A stretch of DNA of 64,000 nucleotides from Rhizobium aethiopicum (GTDB taxonomy: Bacteria > Pseudomonadota > Alphaproteobacteria > Rhizobiales > Rhizobiaceae): contig NZ_JACIFV010000005.1 in assembly GCF_014197535.1 (NCBI RefSeq), positions 124,001 to 188,000 of the forward strand. Reading direction: 5' to 3'. The notes under the pieces were generated by a model that was given only the letters and a program-made list of their open reading frames with translations, ran no database searches and was not told the DNA's origin. Below, piece by piece: positions 8,858-19,576 of this stretch. The first letter of the stretch is position 1. Every line of letters starts with the position of its first letter. The position numbers and the translations under genes are program-made.

Positions 8858-9990
8858 TAAAAGGCGGCAGCGTAAATCGAGCGAATGTCGGCGCGGGTGA
8901 GATCGCGCGGATTGTTGTCGAGCAGTCGGCGAATGGCAAAGGCGTCGTCGGCCATAGCGTCGAGATCGCTTTCCGGCACGCCCAGACCGGAGAGCTTCAT
9001 TTCGATGCCGAGTTCGGCGCAGAAAGCGTAAGCCGCATCGAAGACGGAGGCGATATTTTCCGCGGTTTCGTAGCCGAGCGCCGCCATCACCGCTTTCGTC
9101 TTCTCCGCCGCTGCCGGCGTGTTGAAGGCGAGAACATGCGGGAAGATCAGAGCATTCGCGGCACCATGCGCCACGTGCCAGCGCGTGCCGAGAGGGTAGG
9201 CGAGAGCATGGCCGCCGGCAGTATTGACCGGGCCGAGACAGCAGCCGCCGTAAAGGGAGGCGAGCGCGAGACCGGCGCGCGCCTCCGCGTCGCCGCCGTC
9301 CTTGACGGCACGGGCGAGATATCTGCCGACGAGCCGCGTTCCCTCGATCGCATAGATGTCGACCATCGGATGGGCTTTGCGGTTGGTGAAGGCCTCGACA
9401 CAATGGGCCATGGCGTCGACGCCGGTGGCCGCCGTGGTGCGCGCCGGTACGCTGAAGGTCAGAGCCGGATCGATGACGGCGATGTCGGCCAGCATATGCA
9501 AGCTTTCAACGGCGAGCTTCGCCATCGTCCTGGGATCGGTGACGAGCGCGCGGATGCCGGCCTCGCTGCCGGTGCCGGAAGTCGTCGGCACCTGAGCGAG
9601 CCCGACTTTGCGCGGGCCGTGCACATTGTTCGGACCGACAACCTCGTGCAGCGTCTGCGTCGAGCCGGCAAGAACGGCGGCGAGCTTTGCCAGATCCATG
9701 GCGCTGCCGCCGCCGAAGCCGACGATCAACTCGGCATCGGCGGCGTTGGCCACTGCCAATACTTTGTCGAGATTGGCCGTATCCGGCTCGGGCGTCACCT
9801 CGGAAAACACCGTGACCTCGCCCTTCAGTTCCAGCACATCGATGCGCGAAGCGTTGAACGCATCCGAGATCACAAGCGTGCGCCTGTAGCCCTTTTCGGC
9901 AGCCCATCTGCCGAGCTTTCCCGCCGTGCCGATGCCGAACTCGATCAAATGCGGCCGAACTATCGTGATTGGCAAACCCAAGCTGGCCAT
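8857..9990 (-). CDS. Iron-containing alcohol dehydrogenase (maleylacetate-reductase-like)
   Basis: A 377-residue group III Fe-dependent alcohol dehydrogenase. It has the nucleotide-binding glycine motif FGGGSAMDLAK (about residues 95-105) and the metal-binding histidine region (MAHCVEAF, then GGHALAYPLG and HGAANALIFPHVL). It should reduce or oxidise a small aldehyde or keto acid with NAD(P)H. It lies between pdxA2 and the sialidase-like gene on the same strand, so it is likely part of the same pathway. The exact substrate cannot be read from sequence. Start ATG at 9990. Confidence 0.82.
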   Translation of the reverse strand: MASLGLPITIVRPHLIEFGIGTAGKLGRWAAEKGYRRTLVISDAFNASRIDVLELKGEVTVFSEVTPEPDTANLDKVLAVANAADAELIVGFGGGSAMDLAKLAAVLAGSTQTLHEVVGPNNVHGPRKVGLAQVPTTSGTGSEAGIRALVTDPRTMAKLAVESLHMLADIAVIDPALTFSVPARTTAATGVDAMAHCVEAFTNRKAHPMVDIYAIEGTRLVGRYLARAVKDGGDAEARAGLALASLYGGCCLGPVNTAGGHALAYPLGTRWHVAHGAANALIFPHVLAFNTPAAAEKTKAVMAALGYETAENIASVFDAAYAFCAELGIEMKLSGLGVPESDLDAMADDAFAIRRLLDNNPRDLTRADIRSIYAAAF

Positions 9991-10345
9991 GAACCAGTCC
10001 TCCCTGCGGATCTTGCGGCAACAGTGTCGTCTTCTTTAATGTAAAGTTGTAATGTCAATGTCAAGTCGGCATTCCCGAGAGCTGAAAATTTTGTCGCCTG
10101 ATATCGGAACGTTGAAGCTCTCATGCGAAGAGAATACATATAAACATAGATAAATCTGAGAGTTATCGGATCTCCGTCTCTGAACTCCAATAGCCCACGC
10201 AGGCCGAACCTGCCTGTCGTATGTTCGAGGAGCCAGCCGAACTTGTTATCAAGCTCAAGACGTTCGGCCGGTCGAAGCCATTGAAACCCGCACGTCCTTC
10301 TCCTTCTTCGCAAGCAGATTTACAATTGCCCAGCCGCCGCTTCGC
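9991..10345 (-). promoter_or_regulatory. 355-base gap with candidate promoter for the dehydrogenase
   Basis: On the minus strand TTGACA (10059-10064) precedes TACATT (10038-10043) with a 15-base spacer, about 48 bases before the dehydrogenase start. AATGTC is repeated directly at the -35. The rest of the gap shows no supported gene; one 117-residue open frame through it has unlike codon use and no family resemblance. Confidence 0.4.
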
Positions 10346-11536
10346 TTACGGCACGGATTGCGGGGCGAGGCGCACATATTTGATGGCGCGCCGATAGTAT
10401 GTGTAGGCGATATGGAGTGTGCCGTCGCCTCCTTGGACGATCGACGGATAGGAGAATTCGCGGTTCAGCGAATCCTTGGAATTGTTGCTGAGGCAGTACC
10501 CGTCGCCGGTATCGAGATCCATGCGATGCGGAAAGCTCTTGCCGCCATTCCTCGATATCGCAAGGCTCAGCGGCGCACGCGGGACACCCCAGACCGCCTT
10601 GCTGCCGATATCGGGAGCAGGAACGGTAGCTGTCTCTCCAGCCTCGTCGCCCTCGATTTCATCATAGAGAGACTGGCGCCGTGCATTCGATACGGCTGCA
10701 TTCGAATGATTGTAAACCATTGCAATCGCTCCATCATCCAGGACTGTCGCCTGGATCGAGGAATTGTTGTTCGGCAGTTCCGTGGGCTCGGGAGCGCTCC
10801 ACGTCCTGCCGCCGTCGTTTGATCGGCTGGAAAGAACGGTTTCGGCGAAACGGTTGCGGTAGAAGGCGATCATCTCGTAGCCGCCGAGCGGCAGGATGTT
10901 CATGTGCACGGCGCCGATGCTGTCGGGAATATCATTCATCTGCCAGCTCGCGCCGCCATCGCATGAGATCAGCACCGCTGCCGTATCGGCGTCGCCGCTC
11001 CAGCGCCGCCCGTTGAGGCCGACACAGCGGAAGACCGGAAGCAGCCATTCGCCTCTGTCGTTCACGACGATCGGCTGGCGAACGAAGGTGCCGGGCATGT
11101 CGCAGAGGATCCGGACCGGGCCGAACGTCCGACCGCCATCATCGGAGATCCGACATTTGACAACGGAACCATCCTGATTGCCCGAGGTCTGCGAGGTATA
11201 AAGCAGCCATGTCTTTCCGTCAGGAGCATTGAAAATCAACGGGTTCTGCTCGGATTTCTCCGGGTCGTCGCTCATCTTCTCCGGCTCGGACCAGCGATCG
11301 GACCGCGGCGCCAGCCGCGACATGTAAATCGAGATATCGCCCATGCCCTCCATCGTGCCGCCGAACCAGACGCAGGTCAGTGTGCCGTCGGGCAGAAAAG
11401 CGAGATTTGCCGCATGGTTCTGGATGCAGGGCGAGGGCAGATAGGCATCCGTGCGACCCTCGACAGCGGGGTGAGGGGTGATGGCCCCGGTCATCAGGGC
11501 GGGAACGGCTTCGGCGGGCAGTCCGGTAAAGCTCAT
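10346..11536 (-). CDS. Predicted neuraminidase / sialidase-fold protein (BNR repeats)
   Basis: A 396-residue beta-propeller protein of the BNR_2/COG4692 type. Four Asp-box-like repeats are visible (SDDGGRTF, SCDGGASW, SNDGGRTW, SRNGGKSF). There is no signal peptide, so it should act in the cytoplasm on an imported oligosaccharide or glycoconjugate, or as a lyase/isomerase of the same fold. The ATG at 11536 is chosen for the GGAGA ribosome site; the frame extends upstream into the aldolase gene. It lies 11 bases after the DapA-like gene, suggesting one transcript. Sialic acid as substrate is only one possibility. Confidence 0.75.
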   Translation of the reverse strand: MSFTGLPAEAVPALMTGAITPHPAVEGRTDAYLPSPCIQNHAANLAFLPDGTLTCVWFGGTMEGMGDISIYMSRLAPRSDRWSEPEKMSDDPEKSEQNPLIFNAPDGKTWLLYTSQTSGNQDGSVVKCRISDDGGRTFGPVRILCDMPGTFVRQPIVVNDRGEWLLPVFRCVGLNGRRWSGDADTAAVLISCDGGASWQMNDIPDSIGAVHMNILPLGGYEMIAFYRNRFAETVLSSRSNDGGRTWSAPEPTELPNNNSSIQATVLDDGAIAMVYNHSNAAVSNARRQSLYDEIEGDEAGETATVPAPDIGSKAVWGVPRAPLSLAISRNGGKSFPHRMDLDTGDGYCLSNNSKDSLNREFSYPSIVQGGDGTLHIAYTYYRRAIKYVRLAPQSVP

Positions 11537-11547
11537 GGCGGGTCTCC

Positions 11548-12453
11548 TCAGGACAGATTGGCGTAGCTCTCGGCGAGTGCGGCATAATCGGTATCGCTGA
11601 GCGGCATCAGCGGTGCGCGGGTGCGCTTCCATGCCGGATTGCCTGTTTTCAACCCGACCATCGCCTTGATGGTCGGGATCTGGACGTAGGAATTGGAAAG
11701 CGTGCGATAGGCGTTGATGCGCGCCTGCGCCGCCTCGACTTCGCCAGCGCGCCTCTCGTCATGGACATGGTCGTAGACGGTGCGCAGCGAATCCGCCACG
11801 AGATTGGAGGTCGCCGTGATGCAGCCCGCGCCGCCGGCCTTCAAAAGCGGCAGCAGCAGAGGATCGGCGCCGGCCAGGACGGAAAAGCCGGGATAGGCGG
11901 CGATAATGGCCTGCATGTTATTGAAATCGCCTGCAGATTCCTTGACGCCGACGACGGTCTCCGGGAAGGCGGCAATCAGCCGGCCGATCAGCGAAATGGA
12001 GAGCGGCACACCCGAGACCTGCGGGATATGATAGAGGATGACCTGTAGCCGCGTGTCGGCGACTTTCTCCAGTACCTGCGAATAGGCGGCAAAGAGGCCG
12101 TCGTCTGAGACCCCCTTGTAATAGAAGGGCGGCAGCATCACCACCTTGGTGACGCCGAGCGACAAGGCATGCCGGGTCAGTTCGATGGTCTCCGGAATGG
12201 CGACGACGCCCGTCCCCGGCAGCAGCTTGTCGGCGGGAATGCCTGCCTCCAGCGCCGCTTCCAGAATGGCGCGCCGCTCGCTTCCGGAAAAGGAATTGGC
12301 CTCACCCGTCGTGCCGAGCAGGGCTACGCCATGACATCCCTCGGCCAGCAGCCTTCGGCAGTGGTCGGTGAAAAGGCCGAGATCCGGCGCATTGTCTGCG
12401 GTTAGCGGCGTTGCTGCCGCGCTGAAAACGCCTGTAATCCTGTGATGGCTCAT
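11548..12453 (-). CDS. Dihydrodipicolinate synthase / N-acetylneuraminate lyase family aldolase
   Basis: A 301-residue class I TIM-barrel aldolase. Conserved GTTGE is at about residues 47-51, the catalytic Tyr is in LYHIP (141) and the Schiff-base Lys in GVKES (171). Family members condense or cleave pyruvate with an aldehyde; in this catabolic context a 2-keto acid lyase or dehydratase role is more likely than lysine synthesis. The ATG at 12453 has GGGAGG upstream. It is the first gene of a minus-strand unit diverging from the ABC transporter operon, and the shared 324-base intergenic region holds candidate operators. Confidence 0.85.
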   Translation of the reverse strand: MSHHRITGVFSAAATPLTADNAPDLGLFTDHCRRLLAEGCHGVALLGTTGEANSFSGSERRAILEAALEAGIPADKLLPGTGVVAIPETIELTRHALSLGVTKVVMLPPFYYKGVSDDGLFAAYSQVLEKVADTRLQVILYHIPQVSGVPLSISLIGRLIAAFPETVVGVKESAGDFNNMQAIIAAYPGFSVLAGADPLLLPLLKAGGAGCITATSNLVADSLRTVYDHVHDERRAGEVEAAQARINAYRTLSNSYVQIPTIKAMVGLKTGNPAWKRTRAPLMPLSDTDYAALAESYANLS

Positions 12454-12566
12454 CTCGCCCTCCCTCGGCGCGCCTTGTCTTGCCGACCCGTCGAACCGTC
12501 CGGCAGCGCATGCAATTGTCATTTGTCTGTAGCGATGGAGTGAAAAGAACTTTTCCATCACGGTGC

Positions 12567-12585
12567 TTTTGTCAAGAAGACAAAA
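12567..12585. promoter_or_regulatory. Perfect inverted repeat, candidate GntR operator
   Basis: TTTTGTC at 12567-12573 and GACAAAA at 12579-12585 flank AAGAA. The TTGT/ACAA half-sites resemble those bound by FadR/FCD GntR regulators, and one such regulator is encoded at 19653. The site lies between the divergent aldolase and transporter units. Confidence 0.5.
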
Positions 12586-12674
12586 TGGATGACTGCGGAG
12601 GCTGATTATTATCTAACTGTAATCCCAGCATGATTTTTATCAGATAATTTTCCTCGGATTAAAATCGTGTTTTT

Positions 12675-12698
12675 TTGTTGACATATTTACAATAACAA
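12675..12698 (+). promoter_or_regulatory. -35 element inside an imperfect palindrome upstream of the transporter operon
   Basis: TTGTT (12675-12679) mirrors AACAA (12694-12698). A TTGACA hexamer at 12678-12683 lies within the palindrome, as expected if a repressor blocks a promoter of the binding-protein operon. No convincing -10 box at the usual 17-base spacing was found. The remainder of the 12454-12777 gap is AT-richer than its surroundings. Confidence 0.4.
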
Positions 12699-12777
12699 GG
12701 GAACGATATGACAGGGATTATGCTGCGCCTGGGAGGGTGCAGGGAGAGTGCTGCCGAATTAATCGTGGGAGGAATGC

Positions 12778-14415
12778 ATGTCTTTTGATCAATCTGACAA
12801 AACCAATCTATCACGTCGCAATGCATTGAAACTCGGCCTCGCCGCCGGCGTCGGCCTTACCGTCTTCGGGATGAATGCCCGCATCGTGCTGGCGGACGAA
12901 GGCCAGGTGCTGAAAGTCGCGCATCCGGCTTTCGACCAGGATTGGTCGCCGCTGCGCGGTGGCGGCAGAACCTTCCGCTGGAACTCGATCTGGTGGGCTT
13001 CGCCGATGTATTTCGACAGCCAGGGCAATCTCAAGCCCTATGTCTTCACCAGCTGGGAATCGCCCGACAACACCGTCTGGACCTTCAAGATCGATCCCAA
13101 GGCCGTCTTCTCCGACGGCAGCAAGATCACCTCGGCCGACGTCAAGGGGTCGTGGGAAGTCGCCTCGATGCCGAACACCAAGAGCCAGCGCGCCGACCAG
13201 GTGCTGAGCAAGGTCAAAGGTTATGCCGAGATCGCCGCCGGCTCCGGCAAAGAACTGACCGGTGTGGCGACGCCCGATGAGGGAACGGTCGTCGTAACGC
13301 TTACCGCCGCCGATCCGATCTTCTTCATGCGCCTGGCAAACCACATCGCGCCGATCACCAAGGCGTCGCAGTCACGCGGCAGCGATGGCGAGGAAGTGAT
13401 CGATTGGTACAAGCCCGACAGCAAACCGGTCTTCTCCGGCCCCTTCAAGCTGACGAGTCTGGATATCGACGCCGGCAAGCTCACTTTCGAGCCGAATGAG
13501 AATTTCTTCGGGCCGAAGCCGAAGCTTGCGCGCATCGAGATCACCTCGATCGAGGACAATGTCACCGCGACCTCGCTGATCAATTCGGGCGAGTTCAACG
13601 CCCATACCGAGCTCGTCACCTCGACCATTATTCAGGATCTCGGCCCCGAATTCTCGGCCGGCCCGCTGATCCCGACCAGCCAGCATTTCTGGTTCAATAT
13701 CTCCCGCGCTCCGATGGACGATCCGAAGGTCCGCCAGGCGCTGATCATGGCGGTCGACCGTGACGGCCTGTTCAAGGCTTCTTACCCGGATGGGCCGCAC
13801 AAGAAGGCCGACCAGATCCTCAACTCGGTTCCCGGCGCTGAGAATTCCGGTTTTGAACCTTTTCCCTATGACCCGGAAGGCGCCAAGAAGCTGCTCGCCG
13901 AATCGAGCTATGGCGGTCCGGAACGGCTGCCGAAGATCATGTTCGTCGGCATTTCGGCGCCGGCGATTGAGGCGGCAGCCCAGTTTATCGCCGAGCAGTG
14001 GCGCCAGAACCTCGGCATTACAGCGGTTGACATGAAGCCGCAGCAGGACGCCTATGCCGGCCCGGACCAGAATTCGGTCCAGATCTTCCGCGACGACGTC
14101 GGCACCCGCGTTCCCGATGCCGTCTCCTATCTCACGGGCTGCATCGCCTCGACCTCGTCGAATGCGCAGAACAAGCTCGGCGGATACAAGAACGACAAGG
14201 TCGACAGCGCCCTTGCCGAAGCGGCGACCAAGGCTGCGGACGATCCGCAGCGCATTGCTCTCGCCCAGCAGGCGCAGAAGGCCTTCCGCGACGATTGGGC
14301 CTTCATTCCGTGGTATTCTCAGGCGATGTCGCGCTGGGCCACCAAGGAGGTCAAAGGCCTCGACAAGAACCTAGACTGGCAGGTCGTCGAACCCTGGAAC
14401 ATCTCCATCGGTTGA
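12778..14415 (+). CDS. ABC transporter substrate-binding protein, family 5 (dipeptide/oligosaccharide type)
   Basis: A 545-residue periplasmic binding protein of the DppA/OppA family. The N-terminus carries a twin-arginine signal (LSRRNALKLGLAAG, about residues 11-24) with cleavage after VLA near 39, so export is probably by Tat. The ATG at 12778 follows GTGGGAGGA; a nearer ATG at 12774 is out of frame. It begins a seven-gene run with two permeases, two ATPases, a DUF1537 kinase and, after a gap, a GntR regulator. Family 5 proteins bind peptides, but many rhizobial ones bind oligosaccharides or sugar acids, which fits the neighbouring enzymes better. Confidence 0.88.
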   Translation: MSFDQSDKTNLSRRNALKLGLAAGVGLTVFGMNARIVLADEGQVLKVAHPAFDQDWSPLRGGGRTFRWNSIWWASPMYFDSQGNLKPYVFTSWESPDNTVWTFKIDPKAVFSDGSKITSADVKGSWEVASMPNTKSQRADQVLSKVKGYAEIAAGSGKELTGVATPDEGTVVVTLTAADPIFFMRLANHIAPITKASQSRGSDGEEVIDWYKPDSKPVFSGPFKLTSLDIDAGKLTFEPNENFFGPKPKLARIEITSIEDNVTATSLINSGEFNAHTELVTSTIIQDLGPEFSAGPLIPTSQHFWFNISRAPMDDPKVRQALIMAVDRDGLFKASYPDGPHKKADQILNSVPGAENSGFEPFPYDPEGAKKLLAESSYGGPERLPKIMFVGISAPAIEAAAQFIAEQWRQNLGITAVDMKPQQDAYAGPDQNSVQIFRDDVGTRVPDAVSYLTGCIASTSSNAQNKLGGYKNDKVDSALAEAATKAADDPQRIALAQQAQKAFRDDWAFIPWYSQAMSRWATKEVKGLDKNLDWQVVEPWNISIG

Positions 14416-14545
14416 TCCCGGAAGGCACTGTTCGAATTGGCAATGAGGGCGCGAAGGCCTTGCGGCCTTCGCGCAAGTTTCAAGAAGAGATGCGATCCGT
14501 CAGGCTGATGAGGGAAACACATCGTATAACAGGTGGGAGGTGGCC

Positions 14546-15502
14546 TTGCTGCGCTACGTGCTAACCCGGTTTGCCATCTGGATTCCGTCCGTTCTCGTGG
14601 TCATGCTGGCTGTCTATGCCCTGGCTTTTTACGGCGCCGGCGACCCGATCAAGCTGATCTTCCTGCGCGCGCCGGGCGACGTCGCTTACAATCCGCAGCG
14701 TATCGAAGCCATTCGCGAAAGCGCGGGTCTGAACAGGCCCTTCATCGAGCAGTTCGGCCTTTACATCTGGAACCTGCTGCACGGCCAGTTCGGCAACTCG
14801 CTGACGTCGGGCCGGGCCGTCTGGGCGATGGTCTCGGCCGCTGCGCCCGTCTCCTTCCAGCTTGCTCTCTGTTCCATCATTCTGACCGCTGTCGTCGCGA
14901 TCCCGCTCGGCATGATCGCCGCGCTGAACCAGAATTCGCGGCTCGACTATGCGATTCTGGGCTCCGCGCTTTTCCTCTGGGCGATCCCGGCCTATGTCGC
15001 CGGACCACTGCTGATGGTCGGCCTCATCGTACTGCTGCCGGGCGTAAAAGTGCCTTATGGCTGGGGCGGCATCCTCGATATAAGAATCCTGCTGCCGCTG
15101 ATCGTCCTCTCCTTCCAGCCGATCGCGCTCATCGTGCGCCAGACCCGTGCAGCCGTCATCGAGGTGCTGTCGGAGGATTTCGTCAGGACCGCCCGGGCCA
15201 AGGGCGTGCCCGAGATCATCGTGGCGCTGCGCCATATCCTGCGGCCGGTGCTGACGCCTGTCGTCACGCAGCTCGGCCTGATCATGATCACGATCGTCAA
15301 CGGCGCGATCTTCGTCGAACTCGTCTTCGGCCTGCCGGGTCTCGGCCGGCTGACAGTGCAGGCGCTGATCAATTCCGATTATCCCGTCATCCTGGCGATT
15401 ACACTGATCGGATCGTTCCTGGTGATGGTGTCGAACCTGCTGGTGGACGTGCTTTATCCGCTGCTCGACCCCCGCGCCAATGATTCAAGAAGGAGCCGCT
15501 GA
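14546..15502 (+). CDS. ABC transporter permease (DppB type)
   Basis: A 318-residue inner-membrane permease. TTG at 14546 is proposed as the start because GGGAGG ends 5 bases before it and the product then begins MLRYVLTRF, like other DppB proteins; a GTG at 14540 would overlap the ribosome site. Hydrophobic segments include residues 10-30 and several in the second half, and the EAA-type loop appears near residues 207-230 (DFVRTARAKGVPE). Two bases separate it from the next permease. It forms the import pore with the following gene. Confidence 0.87.
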   Translation: MLRYVLTRFAIWIPSVLVVMLAVYALAFYGAGDPIKLIFLRAPGDVAYNPQRIEAIRESAGLNRPFIEQFGLYIWNLLHGQFGNSLTSGRAVWAMVSAAAPVSFQLALCSIILTAVVAIPLGMIAALNQNSRLDYAILGSALFLWAIPAYVAGPLLMVGLIVLLPGVKVPYGWGGILDIRILLPLIVLSFQPIALIVRQTRAAVIEVLSEDFVRTARAKGVPEIIVALRHILRPVLTPVVTQLGLIMITIVNGAIFVELVFGLPGLGRLTVQALINSDYPVILAITLIGSFLVMVSNLLVDVLYPLLDPRANDSRRSR

Positions 15503-15504
15503 CC

Positions 15505-16460
15505 ATGTCCGCAATCCCTCTTTCCACCACCGAAACCGTCGAAGAGCCGCCGGTCAGCCTGTGGCGCGACGCCTGGCATCGGCTGCGCCGCAACAAGCTC
15601 GCCGTCTTAGGCCTCGTCGTCGTCCTGATCCTTGCCTTCACGGCGATTCTCGGGCCGTATCTCACGCCCTATGATTATCTCAGCCAGGACCTCAAAGCCC
15701 GCAATGCGCTGCCGTCGATGAGCCACCTCTTCGGGACCGACGATCTCGGCCGCGACGTCTTCAGCCGCGTCGTCTTCGGCACGCGGACCGCCTTCCTCGT
15801 CGCCGTCATCGTCACTTTTTTTGCGGTGCTGATCGGCCTGACGCTCGGCGCCGTGGCCGGTTTCTTCGGCAATCCGTTCGATCGCGCCATCATGTGGCTG
15901 ACCGACGTGACGATGTCGGTTCCAAACCTGCTGCTCGTCGTCGTCATCAACGCGTCGCTGAAATCGCCGATCACCCGATGGATGGAGGCGCGTTACCTCG
16001 AGACCCTCAATCCCTTCTACCGCCAGACCATCTGGGTGGATTTCATCCTCGTCTTCGGGTCGATGGCGCTGATCTCCTGGCCGCCTTATGCCCGTCTGGT
16101 GCGCGCCCAGGTGCTGTCGATCCGCAGTCGGCCCTACATCACCGCGGCCCAGGCGCTCGGCCTGTCGAACTGGATCATCATCAAACGTTATGTCGTGCCG
16201 AATGCGCTTGGCCCGCTGATCGTCTCGGTCAGCGCCGGTCTCGGCACAGCGATGGTGTTGGAAAGCGCCTTCAGCTTCTTGGGTGTCGGCGTCAATCCGC
16301 CGACGCCGAGCTGGGGCAACATGATCTCGGACGGCCTGCGCGTCTGGCAGCATTATCCGCATCTTCTCGCCGCTCCGGCGGCCGTGCTCGGCCTCGCCTC
16401 GGTTGCCTTCAGCTTCCTCGGCGACGGCCTCAACGACGCGCTCAACCCGCGGGGCGGCAA

Positions 16461-16464
<4 letters not shown>
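15505..16464 (+). CDS. ABC transporter permease (DppC type)
   Basis: A 319-residue DppC-family permease. The N-terminal OppC-like region has the usual WRDAWHRLRRNKLA start before the first membrane helix, and the periplasmic part carries LFGTDDLGRDVFSR, a hallmark of this family. The EAA loop is near residues 215-240 (ITAAQALGLSNW). An inserted stretch between membrane segments (about 150-175, ITRWMEARYLETLNP) is longer than in E. coli DppC. It overlaps the next gene by four bases (ATGA). Confidence 0.88.
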
Positions 16465-17467
<1,003 letters not shown>

Positions 17468-17468
<1 letters not shown>

Positions 17469-18460
17469 TGGCTGCTCAACCGCTGCTCAAGGTCGAAAAC
17501 CTGGTCAAGCATTTTCATGTCAAGCTTGGCGCATTCGGCGAGCGCTCGGCGACCGTCTATGCGCTTGACAATGTCGATCTCGACATCATGGAAGGCGAGA
17601 CGCTGAGCCTCGTCGGCGAATCCGGCTGTGGCAAATCGACGACCGGTTTCACCATTCTCAATCTCTACAAGGCGACCAGCGGCAGGGTCGTCTACAAAGG
17701 CCAGGATCTCGCGACGCTCGACGAGAAGCAGATGCGGCCCTTCCGCCGCGACCTGCAGATCGTTTTCCAGGATCCCTATTCGACGCTCAATCCGCGCATG
17801 ACCGTGGGCGAAGCGATCGGCGAGCCGATCCTCTTTCATAAGCTCTGCACCAAGGCTGAGCTGAAGGAGAGGGTAGCGACGCTGCTCACCGATGTCGGCT
17901 TGCCCAAGCGCTTTGCCCAGCGCTATCCGCACGAGCTTTCCGGCGGCCAGCGCCAGCGCGTCGTGATTGCCCGCGCGCTTGCCTGCCAGCCGAAATTCAT
18001 CGTCTGCGACGAGGCGATCTCAGCACTCGACGTGTCGATTCAGGCGCAGATCATCAACCTGCTGCTCGATCTGCAGGAGAAATACGGGCTGACATACCTC
18101 TTCATCGCCCATGATCTCGCGGTCGTGCGCCATATCAGCACCCGCGTTGGCGTCATGTATCTCGGGCGGCTCGCTGAACTGGCGACCCGCGAGGAGCTCT
18201 TCGACAATCCGCTGCATCCCTATACCAAGGCGCTGCTGTCGGCCGTTCCGGAGACCGATCCGGAACTGGAGCGCACCCGCCAGCGCCAGATCCTGCAGGG
18301 CGACGTGCCGAGCCCGCTGAACCCGCCGTCCGGCTGCCGTTTCCACACGCGCTGCCCGATCGCCATGGACGTCTGCAGCAAGGTCATCCCGACCTGGAAG
18401 GAAGCCAAGCCCGGCCATCTCGTTGCGTGCCACGCGGTCAATACGGTGCAAATCGCATGA
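17468..18460 (+). CDS. ABC transporter ATP-binding protein (DppF type)
   Basis: A 330-residue ATPase pairing with the previous one to energise uptake. It shows Walker A GESGCGKS (about residues 54-61), signature LSGGQRQR (about 157-164), Walker [12 protein letters not shown], and a C-terminal Cys-containing extension GCRFHTRCP. The DEAISALD form is normal for DppF proteins. It is coupled at both ends, TAATG with DppD and ATGA with the DUF1537 kinase, so the kinase belongs to the transporter operon. Confidence 0.9.
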
Positions 18461-19521
18461 CGCTGAAGGCTGCGATCATTGCCGACGATCTGACCGGCGC
18501 GCTCGATACCGGCACGCCCTTCGTCGAAGCCGGTCTATCGGTCGCCGTCGCCATCGATATAGAGGCGGCGCGGGAGGCGGTCGCCACCGGCTGCGATGTC
18601 GTCGTCATCAACACCGCCTCCCGCGCACTGGATGAGCGCGAAGCCGCCGAAAGTGTACGCTTGGCGGCGAAAATCTTTCATGGCGAGAAGCCTGCGGTCC
18701 TCATGAAGAAGATCGATTCCCGGCTGAAGGGCAATGTCGCGGCGGAAAGCATAGCGCTGGCGAAGGTCTTCGACCTCAAGACCATCCTCGTCGCGCCCGC
18801 TATTCCCGATCAGGAGCGGTTGACCTACCGGGGCTGTGTCGTCGGCCGCGGCGTCAACCGGCCGCTGCCGATCGCTGAGCTGTTCAAAACCGGCGCGGAC
18901 CACGTTGTCGTTGCCGATGCCGAGGAGGATGCCGATCTTGACCAGATCGCCGAGGGGCATGACTGGCAGACGACCCTTGCGGTCGGCGCACGGGGTCTCG
19001 GCGCCGCACTTGCGCGCCACCTCGGCGAGACAGGTCAGTCGACCGTGAGGGAATTTGCGGCAAGCCCGCGGACCCTGTTTGCCTTCGGCTCGCGCGACCC
19101 GATCACTGCCGCTCAGATGAACCGGCTTGAAAGCACAGGCGCCTTGCGCATGGTAGTGGACGCGCCGATGGGCGAGATCGAATGTGGAGAGGGTCTGGCG
19201 CTGCCCGTGCTGTTGCGTTGCACAGGCGATATGGCGGCCGATGCTGGGCTCGTCGCCCGTAGCTTTGCGGCAGGCGTCAAGATTGTAATCGACGACACGA
19301 GGCCGGATGTGCTGATGGTCGGCGGTGGCGATACGGCCCTTGCCGTTTTCCGCACATTGGGTGTGAATGTATTGGCGCCCAAGGGCGAGATCGAGGCGGG
19401 CATTCCCTGGTTCGATGTGGCGGCCGCCGATGGCCGGCGGTTTCGGTGCGCCGTCAAGTCGGGGGGCTTCGGCAAGCCCGATAGTCTGCTTAAACTGGTT
19501 CTTGGGAATCAGGCGGCATAG
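18457..19521 (+). CDS. Four-carbon acid sugar kinase (DUF1537 family)
   Basis: A 354-residue DUF1537 (OtnK/DtnK-like) kinase, somewhat shorter than the usual 400 or more. The N-terminal substrate domain begins IADDLTGALDTG (about residues 8-19); the C-terminal nucleotide domain has VGGGDTALAVF (about 288-298) and SGGFGKPDSL near the end. Family members phosphorylate threonate, erythronate or related acids at C4, and their products are oxidised by PdxA2, encoded at 7789. Finding both in one locus makes a four-carbon acid intermediate plausible. The start codon overlaps the ATPase stop. Confidence 0.85.
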   Translation: MTLKAAIIADDLTGALDTGTPFVEAGLSVAVAIDIEAAREAVATGCDVVVINTASRALDEREAAESVRLAAKIFHGEKPAVLMKKIDSRLKGNVAAESIALAKVFDLKTILVAPAIPDQERLTYRGCVVGRGVNRPLPIAELFKTGADHVVVADAEEDADLDQIAEGHDWQTTLAVGARGLGAALARHLGETGQSTVREFAASPRTLFAFGSRDPITAAQMNRLESTGALRMVVDAPMGEIECGEGLALPVLLRCTGDMAADAGLVARSFAAGVKIVIDDTRPDVLMVGGGDTALAVFRTLGVNVLAPKGEIEAGIPWFDVAAADGRRFRCAVKSGGFGKPDSLLKLVLGNQAA

Positions 19522-19562
19522 AACAGGATGATTTAGGCCAACCAGCCTAAATCATCCTGTTC
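19521..19562. terminator. Long perfect hairpin after the transporter operon
   Basis: Eighteen-base arms (19521-19538 and 19545-19562, beginning GAACAGGATG) enclose a 6-base loop. The hairpin starts at the last base of the kinase stop codon. There is no T-run, but its strength suggests termination or mRNA end protection. Similar palindromes recur in rhizobial intergenic regions. Confidence 0.65.
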
Positions 19563-19576
19563 TAAATTCTGTAGTG

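Noticed and set aside
9960-10313. A 117-codon minus-strand frame in the 9991-10345 gap
   Set aside because: No ribosome site, overlaps the dehydrogenase start and promoter, and its composition is unlike neighbouring genes.
11548-12453. DapA-like gene as the lysine-biosynthesis enzyme
   Set aside because: Its setting among catabolic and transport genes points to another pyruvate-dependent aldolase or dehydratase.
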